Assembly (NCBI GenBank): GCA_964411985.1
Contig: CAYPNF010000002.1
Location: 231,828 to 295,827 of the forward strand
Origin: CAYPNF01 sp964411985
Lineage (GTDB): Bacteria > Verrucomicrobiota > Verrucomicrobiia > Limisphaerales > J093
Direction: 5' to 3'
Length of the DNA: 64,000 bases
A program made the translations under genes and the position numbers. Shown piece by piece: positions 18,580 through 28,056 of this stretch; within the stretch, counting starts at the first letter, position 1, and each line of letters opens with the position of its first letter. The notes beneath the pieces were generated by a model. That model ran no database searches and was not told where the DNA came from. It saw only the letters and a list, made by a program, of their open reading frames with translations.

Positions 18580-20199
18580 GTGAAGCGCATAGCTGCCATC
18601 TTCCTCTTGTTGATGATCCCTGTGTTGATTCCCGCCGCTCCCGTCGACCCATCGCTCAAGGTCGGTATCCTCGCGTATCGGCCCAAGCCGGACGTAATGG
18701 AGCAGTGGGAACCAGTGGTCAGCTATCTCCAATCAGCTCTTGGGAAACCCGTTGAGCTCGCTGTGTACGACCATTCGGAGCTGTACGCTGCCGCAGCGCG
18801 TCATGCCGTGGATGTCGTGATAACCACGGCGAACCATTTCATCCTGCTTCAGCACACCGTGGGCCTTTCGTCACCGCTGGCAACGCTGGTTACCCGTGAC
18901 GGAACGAACCGGCTTAGTGCGTATGGAGGTGCCATCTTCGCCTGCTCCAACCGTGCCGACATCACGTCGATCAGGGACCTTGCCGGGAAGCGAATCGCCG
19001 TCGTTTCGACGGACGCGTTTGGGGGCTATCAAATGCAAGCACTCGAGTTGGTGGAGATGGGGTTACCGGTGCCGGCTGCGAGTCAACTACTGCTTACCGG
19101 GCAGCCTCACGACCGCGTCATTGAGACCGTCCTGGCCGGCCGTGCCGATGCCGGTTTCGTTCGCGCCGGCGTGCTCGAAACGCTGGTACAGGAAGGCAAG
19201 CTGGACTCGGCGCGGGTTAAGATCATCAACCGGCAGGATCTCCCAGCGTTCCCCTTTGCGGTTTCCACTCGGCTCTACCCCGAATGGCCGGTCGCGGTCA
19301 TGCCACAGATTGACAAACGCCTCGCCAGCCGGCTCGCTGCGGTCTTGTTTCTGCTACCGCCTGACCGCTTTGCAGGTACCGCGGGAGGCGTCTCCGGGTT
19401 CACCATCCCCGCCAACTACCGAGGCGTCGAGAACCTGATGCGCCGCCTCCGCCTGCCTCCGTTCGACCGGGTTCCTGAAATCTCCCTGGCTGACATCTAC
19501 CGGCGATATGCTGTGTGGATTGCAGCGCTGGCTGGGTTACTGTTGCTGCTTTCCATGGCGATCATCGGCTTGGTCAAGCTGAACCGCAGGTCGCAGCAAT
19601 TGCTTCGTGAGCGCAAGCGTGTCGAAGTGGCCCTGCAGGAATCTGAAACCAAGCACCGTATTGTGGCGGATAACACCTACGATTGGGAATTCTGGCAGGG
19701 CGCGGATGGCCAGTTTCTCTATACGTCCCCCTCCTGCAAACGGATTACGGGCCGTGACTTAAGGGATTTTCTGGCCGATGCCACGTTGTTTCGCCGCATC
19801 GTTCACGCGGACGATCAGGAGCGCTATGACCGGCACGTGTCTGATTTTCATCAACGACAAGGCCCGGGTGAAATGGAGTATCGCCTGGTCCGCCCCGATG
19901 GAGCGATTCGGTGGATTCACCACGTCTGCCAGCCCATCTTTGACGAAGCAGGCGCCTACATCGGAAGGCGGGGCAGCAACCGCGATATTACCGAGCGCAA
20001 GCGGGCCGAAGAGGCGCTGCTGAAGCTCAATCAGGAACTGGAGCGGCGGGTGAAGGAGCGAACGGCCGCTCTGGAGGCCAAGAACGGGGAACTTGAACAG
20101 CTGATCAAGGCCTTTGTCGGCCGGGAAATGCGGATGGTAGAACTGAAGGAAAAGATGAGGGGTTTGGAGAAGAAGATGACGACGGATCGAAACGAATGA
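18580..20199 (+). CDS. PhnD-like binding domain fused to TM helix and PAS domain (no kinase)
   Basis: The 539-residue protein has a signal peptide, a PhnD-type periplasmic binding domain at about 27-300 (VGILAYRPKPDVMEQWEPVV, then DLAGKRIAVVST and IETVLAGRADAGFVRAG), one TM helix at about 310-333, a cytoplasmic PAS at about 350-470, and a coiled coil ending in FVGREMRMVELKEKM. The GTG at 18580 is preferred because AAAGGTGA lies just upstream; an ATG at 18565 is the alternative. There is no catalytic output. It looks like a transmembrane receptor that passes ligand occupancy to a partner through its PAS/coiled-coil tail. Confidence 0.82.
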   Translation: MKRIAAIFLLLMIPVLIPAAPVDPSLKVGILAYRPKPDVMEQWEPVVSYLQSALGKPVELAVYDHSELYAAAARHAVDVVITTANHFILLQHTVGLSSPLATLVTRDGTNRLSAYGGAIFACSNRADITSIRDLAGKRIAVVSTDAFGGYQMQALELVEMGLPVPAASQLLLTGQPHDRVIETVLAGRADAGFVRAGVLETLVQEGKLDSARVKIINRQDLPAFPFAVSTRLYPEWPVAVMPQIDKRLASRLAAVLFLLPPDRFAGTAGGVSGFTIPANYRGVENLMRRLRLPPFDRVPEISLADIYRRYAVWIAALAGLLLLLSMAIIGLVKLNRRSQQLLRERKRVEVALQESETKHRIVADNTYDWEFWQGADGQFLYTSPSCKRITGRDLRDFLADATLFRRIVHADDQERYDRHVSDFHQRQGPGEMEYRLVRPDGAIRWIHHVCQPIFDEAGAYIGRRGSNRDITERKRAEEALLKLNQELERRVKERTAALEAKNGELEQLIKAFVGREMRMVELKEKMRGLEKKMTTDRNE

Positions 20200-20229
20200 C
20201 TCGCTCAACCATCAAACCGGAGCCCCAAC

Positions 20230-22632
20230 GTGAAAACACTCCTATCGCATGGTTACCCGGCACGCAAAGCCCACGGCGTGGGTGCCACCATCGCGTGGGT
20301 ACCAGGCTTACTGCTCCAGTTCCATCATGGTGCGGTGGCGGCTGAACCTGTCCGAGCGGCACCATCGGAGGGCGGGACCAAGGACGTGGCCGATATGGAT
20401 ATCCGCGAGCTTGCGAATGTGAGAGTCTCGCCCTTCGACGTAACCATCGACCAAGACAACGGATACAACGCCGGGAGCTCGGTCTCGGGGTCCCGTTTCG
20501 ACGCTCCGATTCGGGATCTGCCTTTTGCCATCCAAGCTTTCAATGAGGCTTTCATCGCCGACCAGAAGCCGGTGAACATCTTCGACGTCACCCGCTACTC
20601 ACCAGGCGTGACCTACCGCGCCAACGACTTCAACGAGGGCAACGCCAACCTCGCGATCCGTGGCTTTGCGGTCAGCTCCCTTGCTGGCGGCAACATCCAG
20701 ATCCTGCGTGATGGTTTTCACGGTCCATCGATCTTCGACTTCACCGACATCTCCCGGGTGGAAGTGGTCAAAGGACCCGCTTCGTTCCTATACGGTCAGG
20801 TTGCCCCTGGTGGCATCGTCAACCTTATCACCAAGAGTCCCCAGCCTAAGTTCGCCGCCACCGCTTCTGCCGCCTATGGGTCCTACGATCAATGCCGATT
20901 CGAGGTTGACGCCACCGGACCGGCGGCGAAATCACTCTTCTACCGGCTAGCGACTTCCTACTACCAGGACATCCACTACTGGGACCCTTACGACGCGTAT
21001 TCCTGGGACGTGGCTCCGTCGTTGCTTTGGCAGCCCAGCGACCGCGTCAGCATCTCGATCAAATATGAGCATTTCAGCAAGGTTGAGGAGCCTCAGGTTA
21101 TGCAAAAGCCAGGCTACAACACCCAGGCTGGCGTCCTCCCGACCCCATCCGATCCCAACCTTTCCGGCGTCGACGTACCGGGTTTGCCGAACAACTGGAA
21201 CAGTATGTCCTACGCGGATTACCGCCACAGCGACACCGACGGCCTTAGCACATGGATCGACTTCAGAGTGAGCGATCACTGGAGCCTGCGCACAGCCTAC
21301 TCGCATCAAGACTGCACGGTCGACGCGCTCTTCTCCGGCAACCTTGGCATGGCCAACAACGCCACGTTGCTCCAAGGCCGCCGTTTTCGACGCCAGACCT
21401 ACTCCAATCGGGACGACACAGGCGAACTCCAGGCCCTCGCCAAGTACGAGTTCGGTCGCACGAGCCTTCGCATGCTGTTCGGCGGTCAGTATGTTGATCG
21501 CAGTTTCGAGGCCTGGGCTGCCCAGGCACCTAACGACCCGGCGCTGGGTGGCGACCCGATCGCGTCACCGCTTCCGCTCTGGGATTTGGCCAACCCCTCC
21601 ACCTGGAACCGCGTCGTTTCCATTCCGGTCTCTGCGCTCACCGCGAACCGGACAGACCAAACCGTTAACAGCGTGGACCGGTCCCTCTTTGGTGGCTCGA
21701 CTTTAGGCTTTTTTGACGACCGACTGCTCGCCCTCGTGGGTTGCCGCTTTACTTCGACGGAAAGCACTTTCCTCGACCACCTCAGCAGCCAATCCCACGT
21801 TCGGTCCAGTGCGAGCGCGGCCACGCCCCAATACGGCATTCTTTATAAGGTCCTGCCTCCGCTCGCTCTATTCGCCTCCTACTCTGAGTCGTTTGTTCCC
21901 GGTAGCTATAACCTCCTCCGTCCCGACGGGACCACCGCATCGCCCAGTCCCACAAGGGGGCAAGGCTGCGACATTGGCATCAAGACCGACCTGGCCGAGG
22001 GTCGCTTCTCAAGCACGCTCACGTTCTTCGAGATCCGAAATGACAATATCGTCAATGATCTGGCCTACACGGACTCCTCAGGTTCCGTGAAGGTCTACAA
22101 CGTCCAAAGCGGCGAACAGCGTTCCCGCGGGGTCGAATTGGATGTCACAGCTAGGCTGACTGCCAACTGGCAACTCTATCTCTCCTACAGCTACATCGAT
22201 GCCCAGATCACCGAGTTCAGCGGAAACGACGCGGCCATCCTCGCGCAGGATCCCTTCACACTCGATGCCGCGGGGCAGACAAACTACAAGAATGTGAAGC
22301 GATTTCATCATGCTCCCCTGCAGATGAGTGCACCTCACCTGGCCAACGCATGGGTGCGCTACGACTTCACGCAGCGCGGCCTCCGCGGCTTCTGCGTCGC
22401 CGGGGGTATGAACTTCGTGTATGATCAGACGCTCCTGCCCGACACGCCCGCGGAGGCCCGTCAGACCTATACGCTCTGGAACGTGCTGGTTGGGTATTCC
22501 TGGGTGTTCCACCGCTCTCAGGTGAGTGTGGACCTCATGGGAAAGAATCTTACCGATGAACACTATCGGCCCTCACAGAGTACCCGGGGTCGGCCTCGCG
22601 AGTTTCTCCTCACCCTTACCTTTAAGTTTTGA
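20230..22632 (+). CDS. TonB-dependent outer-membrane receptor (siderophore type)
   Basis: The 800-residue protein has a signal-like N-terminus, a plug domain (RDLPFAIQAFNEAFIADQ, DVTRYSPGV, IRGFAVSS, DISRVEVVKGPASFLYGQ, GGIVNLITKSP) and a long beta-barrel that ends in an aromatic residue (LLTLTFKF), as outer-membrane proteins do. The plug sequence resembles ferrichrome/ferric-siderophore receptors. The start is a GTG 30 nt after the PAS fusion gene. A YfiR-like gene and a CHASE8-type kinase follow directly, a neighbourhood that suggests a transport-coupled signalling operon. The substrate is not determined. Confidence 0.9.
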   Translation: MKTLLSHGYPARKAHGVGATIAWVPGLLLQFHHGAVAAEPVRAAPSEGGTKDVADMDIRELANVRVSPFDVTIDQDNGYNAGSSVSGSRFDAPIRDLPFAIQAFNEAFIADQKPVNIFDVTRYSPGVTYRANDFNEGNANLAIRGFAVSSLAGGNIQILRDGFHGPSIFDFTDISRVEVVKGPASFLYGQVAPGGIVNLITKSPQPKFAATASAAYGSYDQCRFEVDATGPAAKSLFYRLATSYYQDIHYWDPYDAYSWDVAPSLLWQPSDRVSISIKYEHFSKVEEPQVMQKPGYNTQAGVLPTPSDPNLSGVDVPGLPNNWNSMSYADYRHSDTDGLSTWIDFRVSDHWSLRTAYSHQDCTVDALFSGNLGMANNATLLQGRRFRRQTYSNRDDTGELQALAKYEFGRTSLRMLFGGQYVDRSFEAWAAQAPNDPALGGDPIASPLPLWDLANPSTWNRVVSIPVSALTANRTDQTVNSVDRSLFGGSTLGFFDDRLLALVGCRFTSTESTFLDHLSSQSHVRSSASAATPQYGILYKVLPPLALFASYSESFVPGSYNLLRPDGTTASPSPTRGQGCDIGIKTDLAEGRFSSTLTFFEIRNDNIVNDLAYTDSSGSVKVYNVQSGEQRSRGVELDVTARLTANWQLYLSYSYIDAQITEFSGNDAAILAQDPFTLDAAGQTNYKNVKRFHHAPLQMSAPHLANAWVRYDFTQRGLRGFCVAGGMNFVYDQTLLPDTPAEARQTYTLWNVLVGYSWVFHRSQVSVDLMGKNLTDEHYRPSQSTRGRPREFLLTLTFKF

Positions 22633-22646
22633 TCCAGAACCGATTC

Positions 22647-23285
22647 ATGAAAGGCACGAGACTCAGCCGACCTCGGGATCGCCCTGCCAAAGACGCATTG
22701 CCTACGGATGGGTTCAAGAACCTTCTTCAACTCGCCGGACTCGTCTTCATGCTCTCCATGATGCAATTACTGAACGGCGTTGCGGATCAGGAACAGGGCG
22801 CCGAAAATCCGAACAAAGTAAAGGCAGCCTTCCTCCGCAACTTCGCCCGTTACGTGACCTGGCCGACGAACTCCTTTGAAGACGCCCATTCGTCCTGGCG
22901 CATCGGGGTCTTGGGCAGTGATCCCTTCGGGGTAACTCTGGAAGCCGCCCTCAGGGGCCGCACAGAACAGGGCCGCCCGTTCGAGGTATTCCGCGCTGCC
23001 GCGCTAGGGGGAATGCCACCCTGTCACATCGTATTCGTCACTGAAAAAGAGACTGAGAAACGCCGCGCGGCACTCACGGTGCTCAGGGAAAAAGCGGTGT
23101 TGACGGTGGGAGAATCGCCCGGATTCCTGCGCGAGGGCGGAATTGTCCGCTTCCAGGTTGGCAAGCGGGTTGAAATGAGCATCAACTTGGATCAGGCTCG
23201 CTCCGTGTCCCTGAAGGTTTCGAGTCAAATGCTGGAAGTCTCCCGCGAGGTGTTGGAAAACGGGGCCATTCGCAAAGTGAAGTGA
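22647..23285 (+). CDS. YfiR-family periplasmic protein (DUF4154)
   Basis: The 212-residue protein has a membrane/signal segment (LLQLAGLVFMLSMMQLL) and then a YfiR-like domain with KVKAAFLRNFARYVTWP, WRIGVLGSDPFG, CHIVFVTEKE, VLTVGESPGFLREGGIVRF and EMSINLDQARS. YfiR in Pseudomonas is a periplasmic inhibitor of the CHASE8-HAMP diguanylate cyclase YfiN. Here the adjacent partner has a histidine-kinase output instead. The ATG at 22647 lies 15 nt after the receptor stop; the kinase gene starts 4 nt after this gene ends. Confidence 0.85.
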   Translation: MKGTRLSRPRDRPAKDALPTDGFKNLLQLAGLVFMLSMMQLLNGVADQEQGAENPNKVKAAFLRNFARYVTWPTNSFEDAHSSWRIGVLGSDPFGVTLEAALRGRTEQGRPFEVFRAAALGGMPPCHIVFVTEKETEKRRAALTVLREKAVLTVGESPGFLREGGIVRFQVGKRVEMSINLDQARSVSLKVSSQMLEVSREVLENGAIRKVK

Positions 23286-23288
23286 ATC

Positions 23289-25238
23289 ATGTTTCAGCAG
23301 ATGTCCATCGGCAAGAAACTGGCCCTGGCGCTTTGGGGCGCGGCGTTCATAGCCTTTCTTGTGGCAAGCGTGGTGCTGCTGCTCTTTGAGAACTTGGCAC
23401 TAGAACGCCGAGCTCAACAAGCCCTGGAACCCTACGTGCAACTTGTCTCGGTGAGTGCTGAGGCAGCAGTCGCGTTCAACGATCCGGAACGGGCGAATGA
23501 GATTCTCCACACGTTGCGCGTCAATCCACAGATTCTGGAGGCGGACCTTCTTTTGGAGAATGGGATGTTGCTCGCCAAGTACCTCACCACTTCCAACACA
23601 CCGGCGAGGCCTCTCCTGCTCAGACCGGACGGTATCTACCTGGAACCCGACGTTGTGGAACTGATGCGGACCCTTCCCGAAGGAGCGCATCTGCGCATTA
23701 TCATGAGTCTGCAGCAACTCAGGCAGATGCCTCAAATGACCCTATGGATTTTCTCCATAGGTGTCCTGGTCTTGCTGGTCATCACCCTCGGACTGGTGGT
23801 CGCTCTGCGGCAAACCATTGTTCGTCCCATCTCGACGTTGGCCGAGGCTGCCGAACAGGTGCGTACCCAAGGCGACTACTCTCGGCGCGTACCCGCCTCC
23901 GGTGCCGACGAGGTGGCGCGGTTGGGTCGGAGCTTCAACTCTATGATGGAAGCGATTGCCCAACGGGGAGACGATTTGCGGCGGATCAACCTGTTCCATC
24001 GGACGATTCTAGATCATGCCGCCTATGGCATTATCTCGACGACTCCCGATGGTCTCGTTACCAGTTTCAACCTGGCGGCGGAGCGGTTGCTGGGCTTTGA
24101 GGCTCAGGAAGTGGTTGGGAAACAAACCCCTGCGCTGTGGCACGATCCCGAAGAGATCGCGCAACGTGCCAGAGAGCTATCCAGGGAGTTGGGCGTTACT
24201 ATCGCACCCGGCTTCGACGTGTTCGCGGCGCTCCCTCGTGAGGGCCTTCCCGATCAACGAGAATGGACCTTCATCCGCAAGAATGGAACCCGCGTGCCTG
24301 CTTTCCTTTCGATAGCCGCGCTCCGGAGCGAGCGCGGGGAGATCACGGGATACGCTGGCCTCGCCTATGATGTCACGGAACGCAGGCAGGCGGAGGAGGC
24401 GCTCCGGAAGCTCAATGAAGAACTCGAACGCCGGGTGAAGGAGCGCACAGCCGATCTGCAGGCCAGAGGGGACGAGCTCAAGGACAACCAGCGGGCCCTG
24501 ATGAACATCGTGGAGGATTTGCACGAGAAAACCATGGCTCTGGAAGCCACCAACGAGAGACTCGAAGCGGTCAACAGCGAGCTGGAGGCCTTTTCCTATT
24601 CGGTCTCCCACGACCTGCGCGCCCCATTGCGCGGCGTTGACGGTTTCAGCCAAGCACTTCTGGAGGACTACTCCGACAAACTCACGGACGAGGGCAAGCA
24701 CTATCTTCACCGGATCCGCTCCGGGGCTCAGCGCATGGGTCAACTCATAGACGACATGCTGAAACTCTCTCGTGTCACGCGGGGAGAAATGCAAATGGAG
24801 AGAGTGAGTCTCTCGACCTTCGCGCTGGAGATTCTCCGTGATCTCGCCCGCCGTGAACCCGAACGCAGGGTGACCACCACGATCGCTCCAGAGGTGGTGG
24901 TCGTTGGCGACGTCCGCCTCCTAAAGATTGTACTGGAAAACCTCCTCGGCAACGCCTGGAAATTCACCTCAAAACGGCCTGAAGCAACCATTGAATTCGG
25001 GCTGTCTCGCCAGAACGACAGGCTGGCGTACTTCGTCCGTGACAATGGCGCGGGATTTGATGCCGCCTACTCCGGTCGGCTGTTTGGAGCCTTCCAGCGC
25101 CTTCACACCACCGAGGAATTCCCGGGTACAGGCGTCGGGTTAGCTACCGTTCAGCGCATCATTCATCGACATGGTGGCCGGATCTGGGCGGAGAGCCAAG
25201 TGGGCGAAGGCGCCACATTCTACTTTACGCTGCCATAG
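23289..25238 (+). CDS. CHASE8/HAMP-PAS sensor histidine kinase
   Basis: The 649-residue kinase has TM1 at about 12-33, a periplasmic CHASE8-like domain (VSVSAEAAVAFNDPERANEI) at about 40-145, TM2 at about 152-175, HAMP, PAS at about 235-365, a coiled coil and the transmitter. The H-box is SVSHDLRAPLRG (His about 440), with NLLGNAWKFTS and GTGVGLATVQRI in the ATPase domain. The N-terminal half resembles YfiN, but the usual GGDEF output is replaced by a kinase. It follows the yfiR-like gene by 4 nt and probably takes its signal from it. Confidence 0.9.
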   Translation: MFQQMSIGKKLALALWGAAFIAFLVASVVLLLFENLALERRAQQALEPYVQLVSVSAEAAVAFNDPERANEILHTLRVNPQILEADLLLENGMLLAKYLTTSNTPARPLLLRPDGIYLEPDVVELMRTLPEGAHLRIIMSLQQLRQMPQMTLWIFSIGVLVLLVITLGLVVALRQTIVRPISTLAEAAEQVRTQGDYSRRVPASGADEVARLGRSFNSMMEAIAQRGDDLRRINLFHRTILDHAAYGIISTTPDGLVTSFNLAAERLLGFEAQEVVGKQTPALWHDPEEIAQRARELSRELGVTIAPGFDVFAALPREGLPDQREWTFIRKNGTRVPAFLSIAALRSERGEITGYAGLAYDVTERRQAEEALRKLNEELERRVKERTADLQARGDELKDNQRALMNIVEDLHEKTMALEATNERLEAVNSELEAFSYSVSHDLRAPLRGVDGFSQALLEDYSDKLTDEGKHYLHRIRSGAQRMGQLIDDMLKLSRVTRGEMQMERVSLSTFALEILRDLARREPERRVTTTIAPEVVVVGDVRLLKIVLENLLGNAWKFTSKRPEATIEFGLSRQNDRLAYFVRDNGAGFDAAYSGRLFGAFQRLHTTEEFPGTGVGLATVQRIIHRHGGRIWAESQVGEGATFYFTLP

Positions 25239-25622
25239 GTGGAATTGAGGACCAGTGGGGACCATGTCGTTAACCCAGATCCCCAGCAGGAAGCCGAACT
25301 TACGCGAGAGTAGAGCACTGCCTTCCATGGGGGCACGCCTATGCGCAACACTTAAGCCCTCAGTGCAATGCATCCCTTGAAACGGGTTGCCTTGAACCTG
25401 GATCGTGCCGTGACACCTAATTCACGAGGTGGGGGTATTGGGCCCCCCCCTTTCACGCGTCCGCACTACCCCCAGAACCTACCTTGAAGGAGTACTATTA
25501 CCCACGTTTCGCAGGGGTGATATTCCCCCCTTTACATCTTGCAGGCCAAGCCGATGACGAATGTGGCAACGCAGTCGAGTTCACACGAACCGCTTCGCTA
25601 CGTGACAAAAGACAAAAGAAAG
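25239..25622. other. Intergenic region, nothing recognised
   Basis: This stretch of 384 bp has no supported gene or clear terminator. It contains C-runs near 25441-25451 and 25525-25531. An in-frame upstream extension of the chemoreceptor could begin at 25539, but it looks non-conserved. Confidence 0.4.
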
Positions 25623-27632
25623 ATGAGAACAATGAAACTTGGTACCAAACTGATCAGCGGATTTGTCGCTGTGGCCTTCCTTACCCTCGCCGTTGGCAGC
25701 GTCGGGTATTGGGGCGTTCACCGCCTCGTCGGGCATCTCCAGGAGGTCGCAAACGTTCGGTTGCCCAGCGTGGAAGGCCTCGAACAGATCAGTGGAGCTC
25801 AAACCGCGATCAAAGCCGCGGAACGCACTCTCCTGATCTCAGGGCTGGACGCAGCGCGCGCGGAACGCGAACTGATTCACCTCCGGGACGCTTGGACACT
25901 CGCCGAGAAGGGCTGGAAGATCTATGAACCGCTTCCTCAGACCCAAGAGGAGGAATCCAAGTGGAAACTCTTCGTGCCAGCATGGCAGGCCTGGAAGAAG
26001 GACCAGGACGAATTTGTACGCCTCGCTCAGGAGTACTGTCGCTCTAAGGATCCAGCGATCTTCGACAAAGCGAAACAGCAGGGGCTGACCATCGCGTCGG
26101 AGTCCTTCAAAGTTGCTGCGACGCTGCTTGACGAGATCATAGAGATCAACCTCGCCGTGGCGGAGCAGGCCAAGAGGGTCTCGGCCGCCGATGCAATCCT
26201 GGCTCAATCGGCATCCTTAGCGGGAAGCCTGCTGGGCCTGGCAGTCGCTCTGACTTTGGGTGTTTGGCTTGCACGCTCTACTTCCAAGCCTATTCAAGCT
26301 GTGGCCGATGCGCTTTCCGCTGGTGCGGGCCAAACTGCGGCGGCTTCAACGCAGGTTTCCTCAGCGAGTCAATCGCTCGCTGAAGGCGCAAGCCAGCAGG
26401 CGGCCTCGCTCGAGGAGACCAGTTCTTCCCTCGAAGAGATGGCCAGCATGATCAAGCGCAACACCGAGAATGCGCTGAAAGCCAAAGACCTGGCCAACCA
26501 GGCCCGGGCGGCCGGCGATTCCGGATCGGCCGACATGAGAGACATGATCGTCGCGATGGACGCCATCAAGGCCTCCAGCGCGGACATCGCGAAGATCATC
26601 AAGACCATCGACGAGATCGCTTTTCAGACCAACATCCTGGCCCTCAACGCCGCCGTGGAAGCCGCGCGGGCTGGCGAAGCCGGGATGGGATTTGCAGTCG
26701 TGGCTGAGGAGGTGCGAAGCTTGGCCCTGCGTTGTGCCCAGGCGGCCCAGGAGACTGCAGGCAAGATCGAGGATGCAGTACAGAAAAGCGGCCACGGCGT
26801 CGAGATCAGCGCCAAGGTGGCCAAGGGCCTGGAGGAGATCGTGAAGAAGGCCCGCCAGGTAGACGACTTGGCAGCCCAGGTGGCCAGCGCTTCGCAGGAG
26901 CAGACCCAGGGCGTCGAGCAGATCGCCAAGGCAGTGGCCGAGATGGACAAGGTCACGCAAGCCAACGCTGCCAACGCTGAGGAAAGCGCGAGCGCCGCCG
27001 AGGAACTCAACTCGCAAGCCGAGCTCCTCCAAGTCTCCGTGCAAGAACTAACCCTCCTTGTGGACGGCAAGGCTCACGGTTCTGCCCAAAGGGCCGAGCC
27101 GTCTCGATCGCCGGGCGCAGGCAGCCTGTATGGGACCCGTAGCGCCTCCACCCGCTCGAGGGTCCCCTCCAACGGTAAATCCCGCATCCTGCCTCAGGCA
27201 ACAGATGCCCTCATTCAGTGGGTGCCGGAGAAGATGTCTACAGGAGTGGACAGCGTCGACGCAGAACACCGTGAGCTGATCGAGCGAATCAACGACCTCC
27301 ATCGAGCCTGCAAGAGCGGTGCTGGACGGGACGAAATGCGGGCGATGTTGAAGTACCTTGGCGAGTATACCCAGAACCACTTTCGCAACGAAGAACGTCT
27401 CATGGATCAGTGCGGTTGTCCCACTCGCGGCCACAACAAGCTCGCTCACCGCGAGTTCCTCAGCGCTTTCGGCCGATTGGTAGCTGAGTTTGAGGAGAAA
27501 GGCGAGTCCACCATTCTCCTCTTCAAGCTGAAGGAGATGGTTTCCGTCTGGCTGACAGAGCACATCTGCACTGTTGACACTGGACTCAGGGAATGCAGCC
27601 AGACCGCAGAGTGTTCACACTTCAGCAGGTAA
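25623..27632 (+). CDS. Methyl-accepting chemoreceptor with C-terminal hemerythrin domain
   Basis: The 669-residue protein has TM1 near residues 10-30, a helical ligand domain, TM2 near 200-225, little or no HAMP, and an MCP signalling domain with the hairpin tip EIAFQTNILALNAAVEAARAG. A hemerythrin domain follows at about 530-655 with all expected di-iron ligands: H in VDAEH, H and E in NHFRNEE, two H in GHNKLAH, and H and D in EHICTVD. Hemerythrin binds O2, so it is probably an oxygen or redox chemoreceptor. The cysteine-rich ends (DQCGC and a C-containing tail) are unusual. Starts at 25539 or 25632 are alternatives. No other che genes lie nearby. Confidence 0.9.
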   Translation: MRTMKLGTKLISGFVAVAFLTLAVGSVGYWGVHRLVGHLQEVANVRLPSVEGLEQISGAQTAIKAAERTLLISGLDAARAERELIHLRDAWTLAEKGWKIYEPLPQTQEEESKWKLFVPAWQAWKKDQDEFVRLAQEYCRSKDPAIFDKAKQQGLTIASESFKVAATLLDEIIEINLAVAEQAKRVSAADAILAQSASLAGSLLGLAVALTLGVWLARSTSKPIQAVADALSAGAGQTAAASTQVSSASQSLAEGASQQAASLEETSSSLEEMASMIKRNTENALKAKDLANQARAAGDSGSADMRDMIVAMDAIKASSADIAKIIKTIDEIAFQTNILALNAAVEAARAGEAGMGFAVVAEEVRSLALRCAQAAQETAGKIEDAVQKSGHGVEISAKVAKGLEEIVKKARQVDDLAAQVASASQEQTQGVEQIAKAVAEMDKVTQANAANAEESASAAEELNSQAELLQVSVQELTLLVDGKAHGSAQRAEPSRSPGAGSLYGTRSASTRSRVPSNGKSRILPQATDALIQWVPEKMSTGVDSVDAEHRELIERINDLHRACKSGAGRDEMRAMLKYLGEYTQNHFRNEERLMDQCGCPTRGHNKLAHREFLSAFGRLVAEFEEKGESTILLFKLKEMVSVWLTEHICTVDTGLRECSQTAECSHFSR

Positions 27633-27783
27633 GACTTTCATCTGGGACCTGAGCCCGACCGGGCAGAGCGGAATTGATGGCGAATAGACAACAGGGACCA
27701 GAGCATAGTCGATGGATGCGTATAGGCACCAGAAAGACTCACGACATGAAGGTTCTGCACCATGTCCAGAACGGCGAGAATGG

Positions 27784-28049
27784 GGCAATAGGGTCAGATC
27801 CAGATTTGCGACACATGTGGAAAGATAGGTCAGGATCGGAAGATATAGCCAGGCCGTTGCGAGTTTTGATACCTGGGGGATGGTACCACGTGATGAGCCG
27901 GGGCAAGCGGCGGGCGGAGCTGTCTTCTCGAGGCGGCGGCCCAGGGTTGCGGAGGTTCCAGCGAGGACTTTCGGCTGATCCGCGTAAGGAGCGTTTGGTC
28001 AAACGGTTCAGATCCTAGCTGTCGCAAATATAGATCTGACCCTACTGCC
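27784..28049 (+). mobile_element. RAYT-derived mini-element, copy A (266 bp)
   Basis: The ends are imperfect inverted repeats: GGCAATAGGGTCAGATC at the left, and at the right the complement of GGCAGTAGGGTCAGATC. The similarity continues inward (ATTTGCGACA on both sides). Inside, the + strand encodes GGWYHVMSRG, the N-terminal signature of REP-associated (IS200-like) tyrosine transposases, then breaks off. It is therefore a deletion derivative that cannot move by itself. Similar copies lie at 31950-32050 (truncated) and 33658-33924. Confidence 0.7.
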
Positions 28050-28056
28050 TTTCTTA

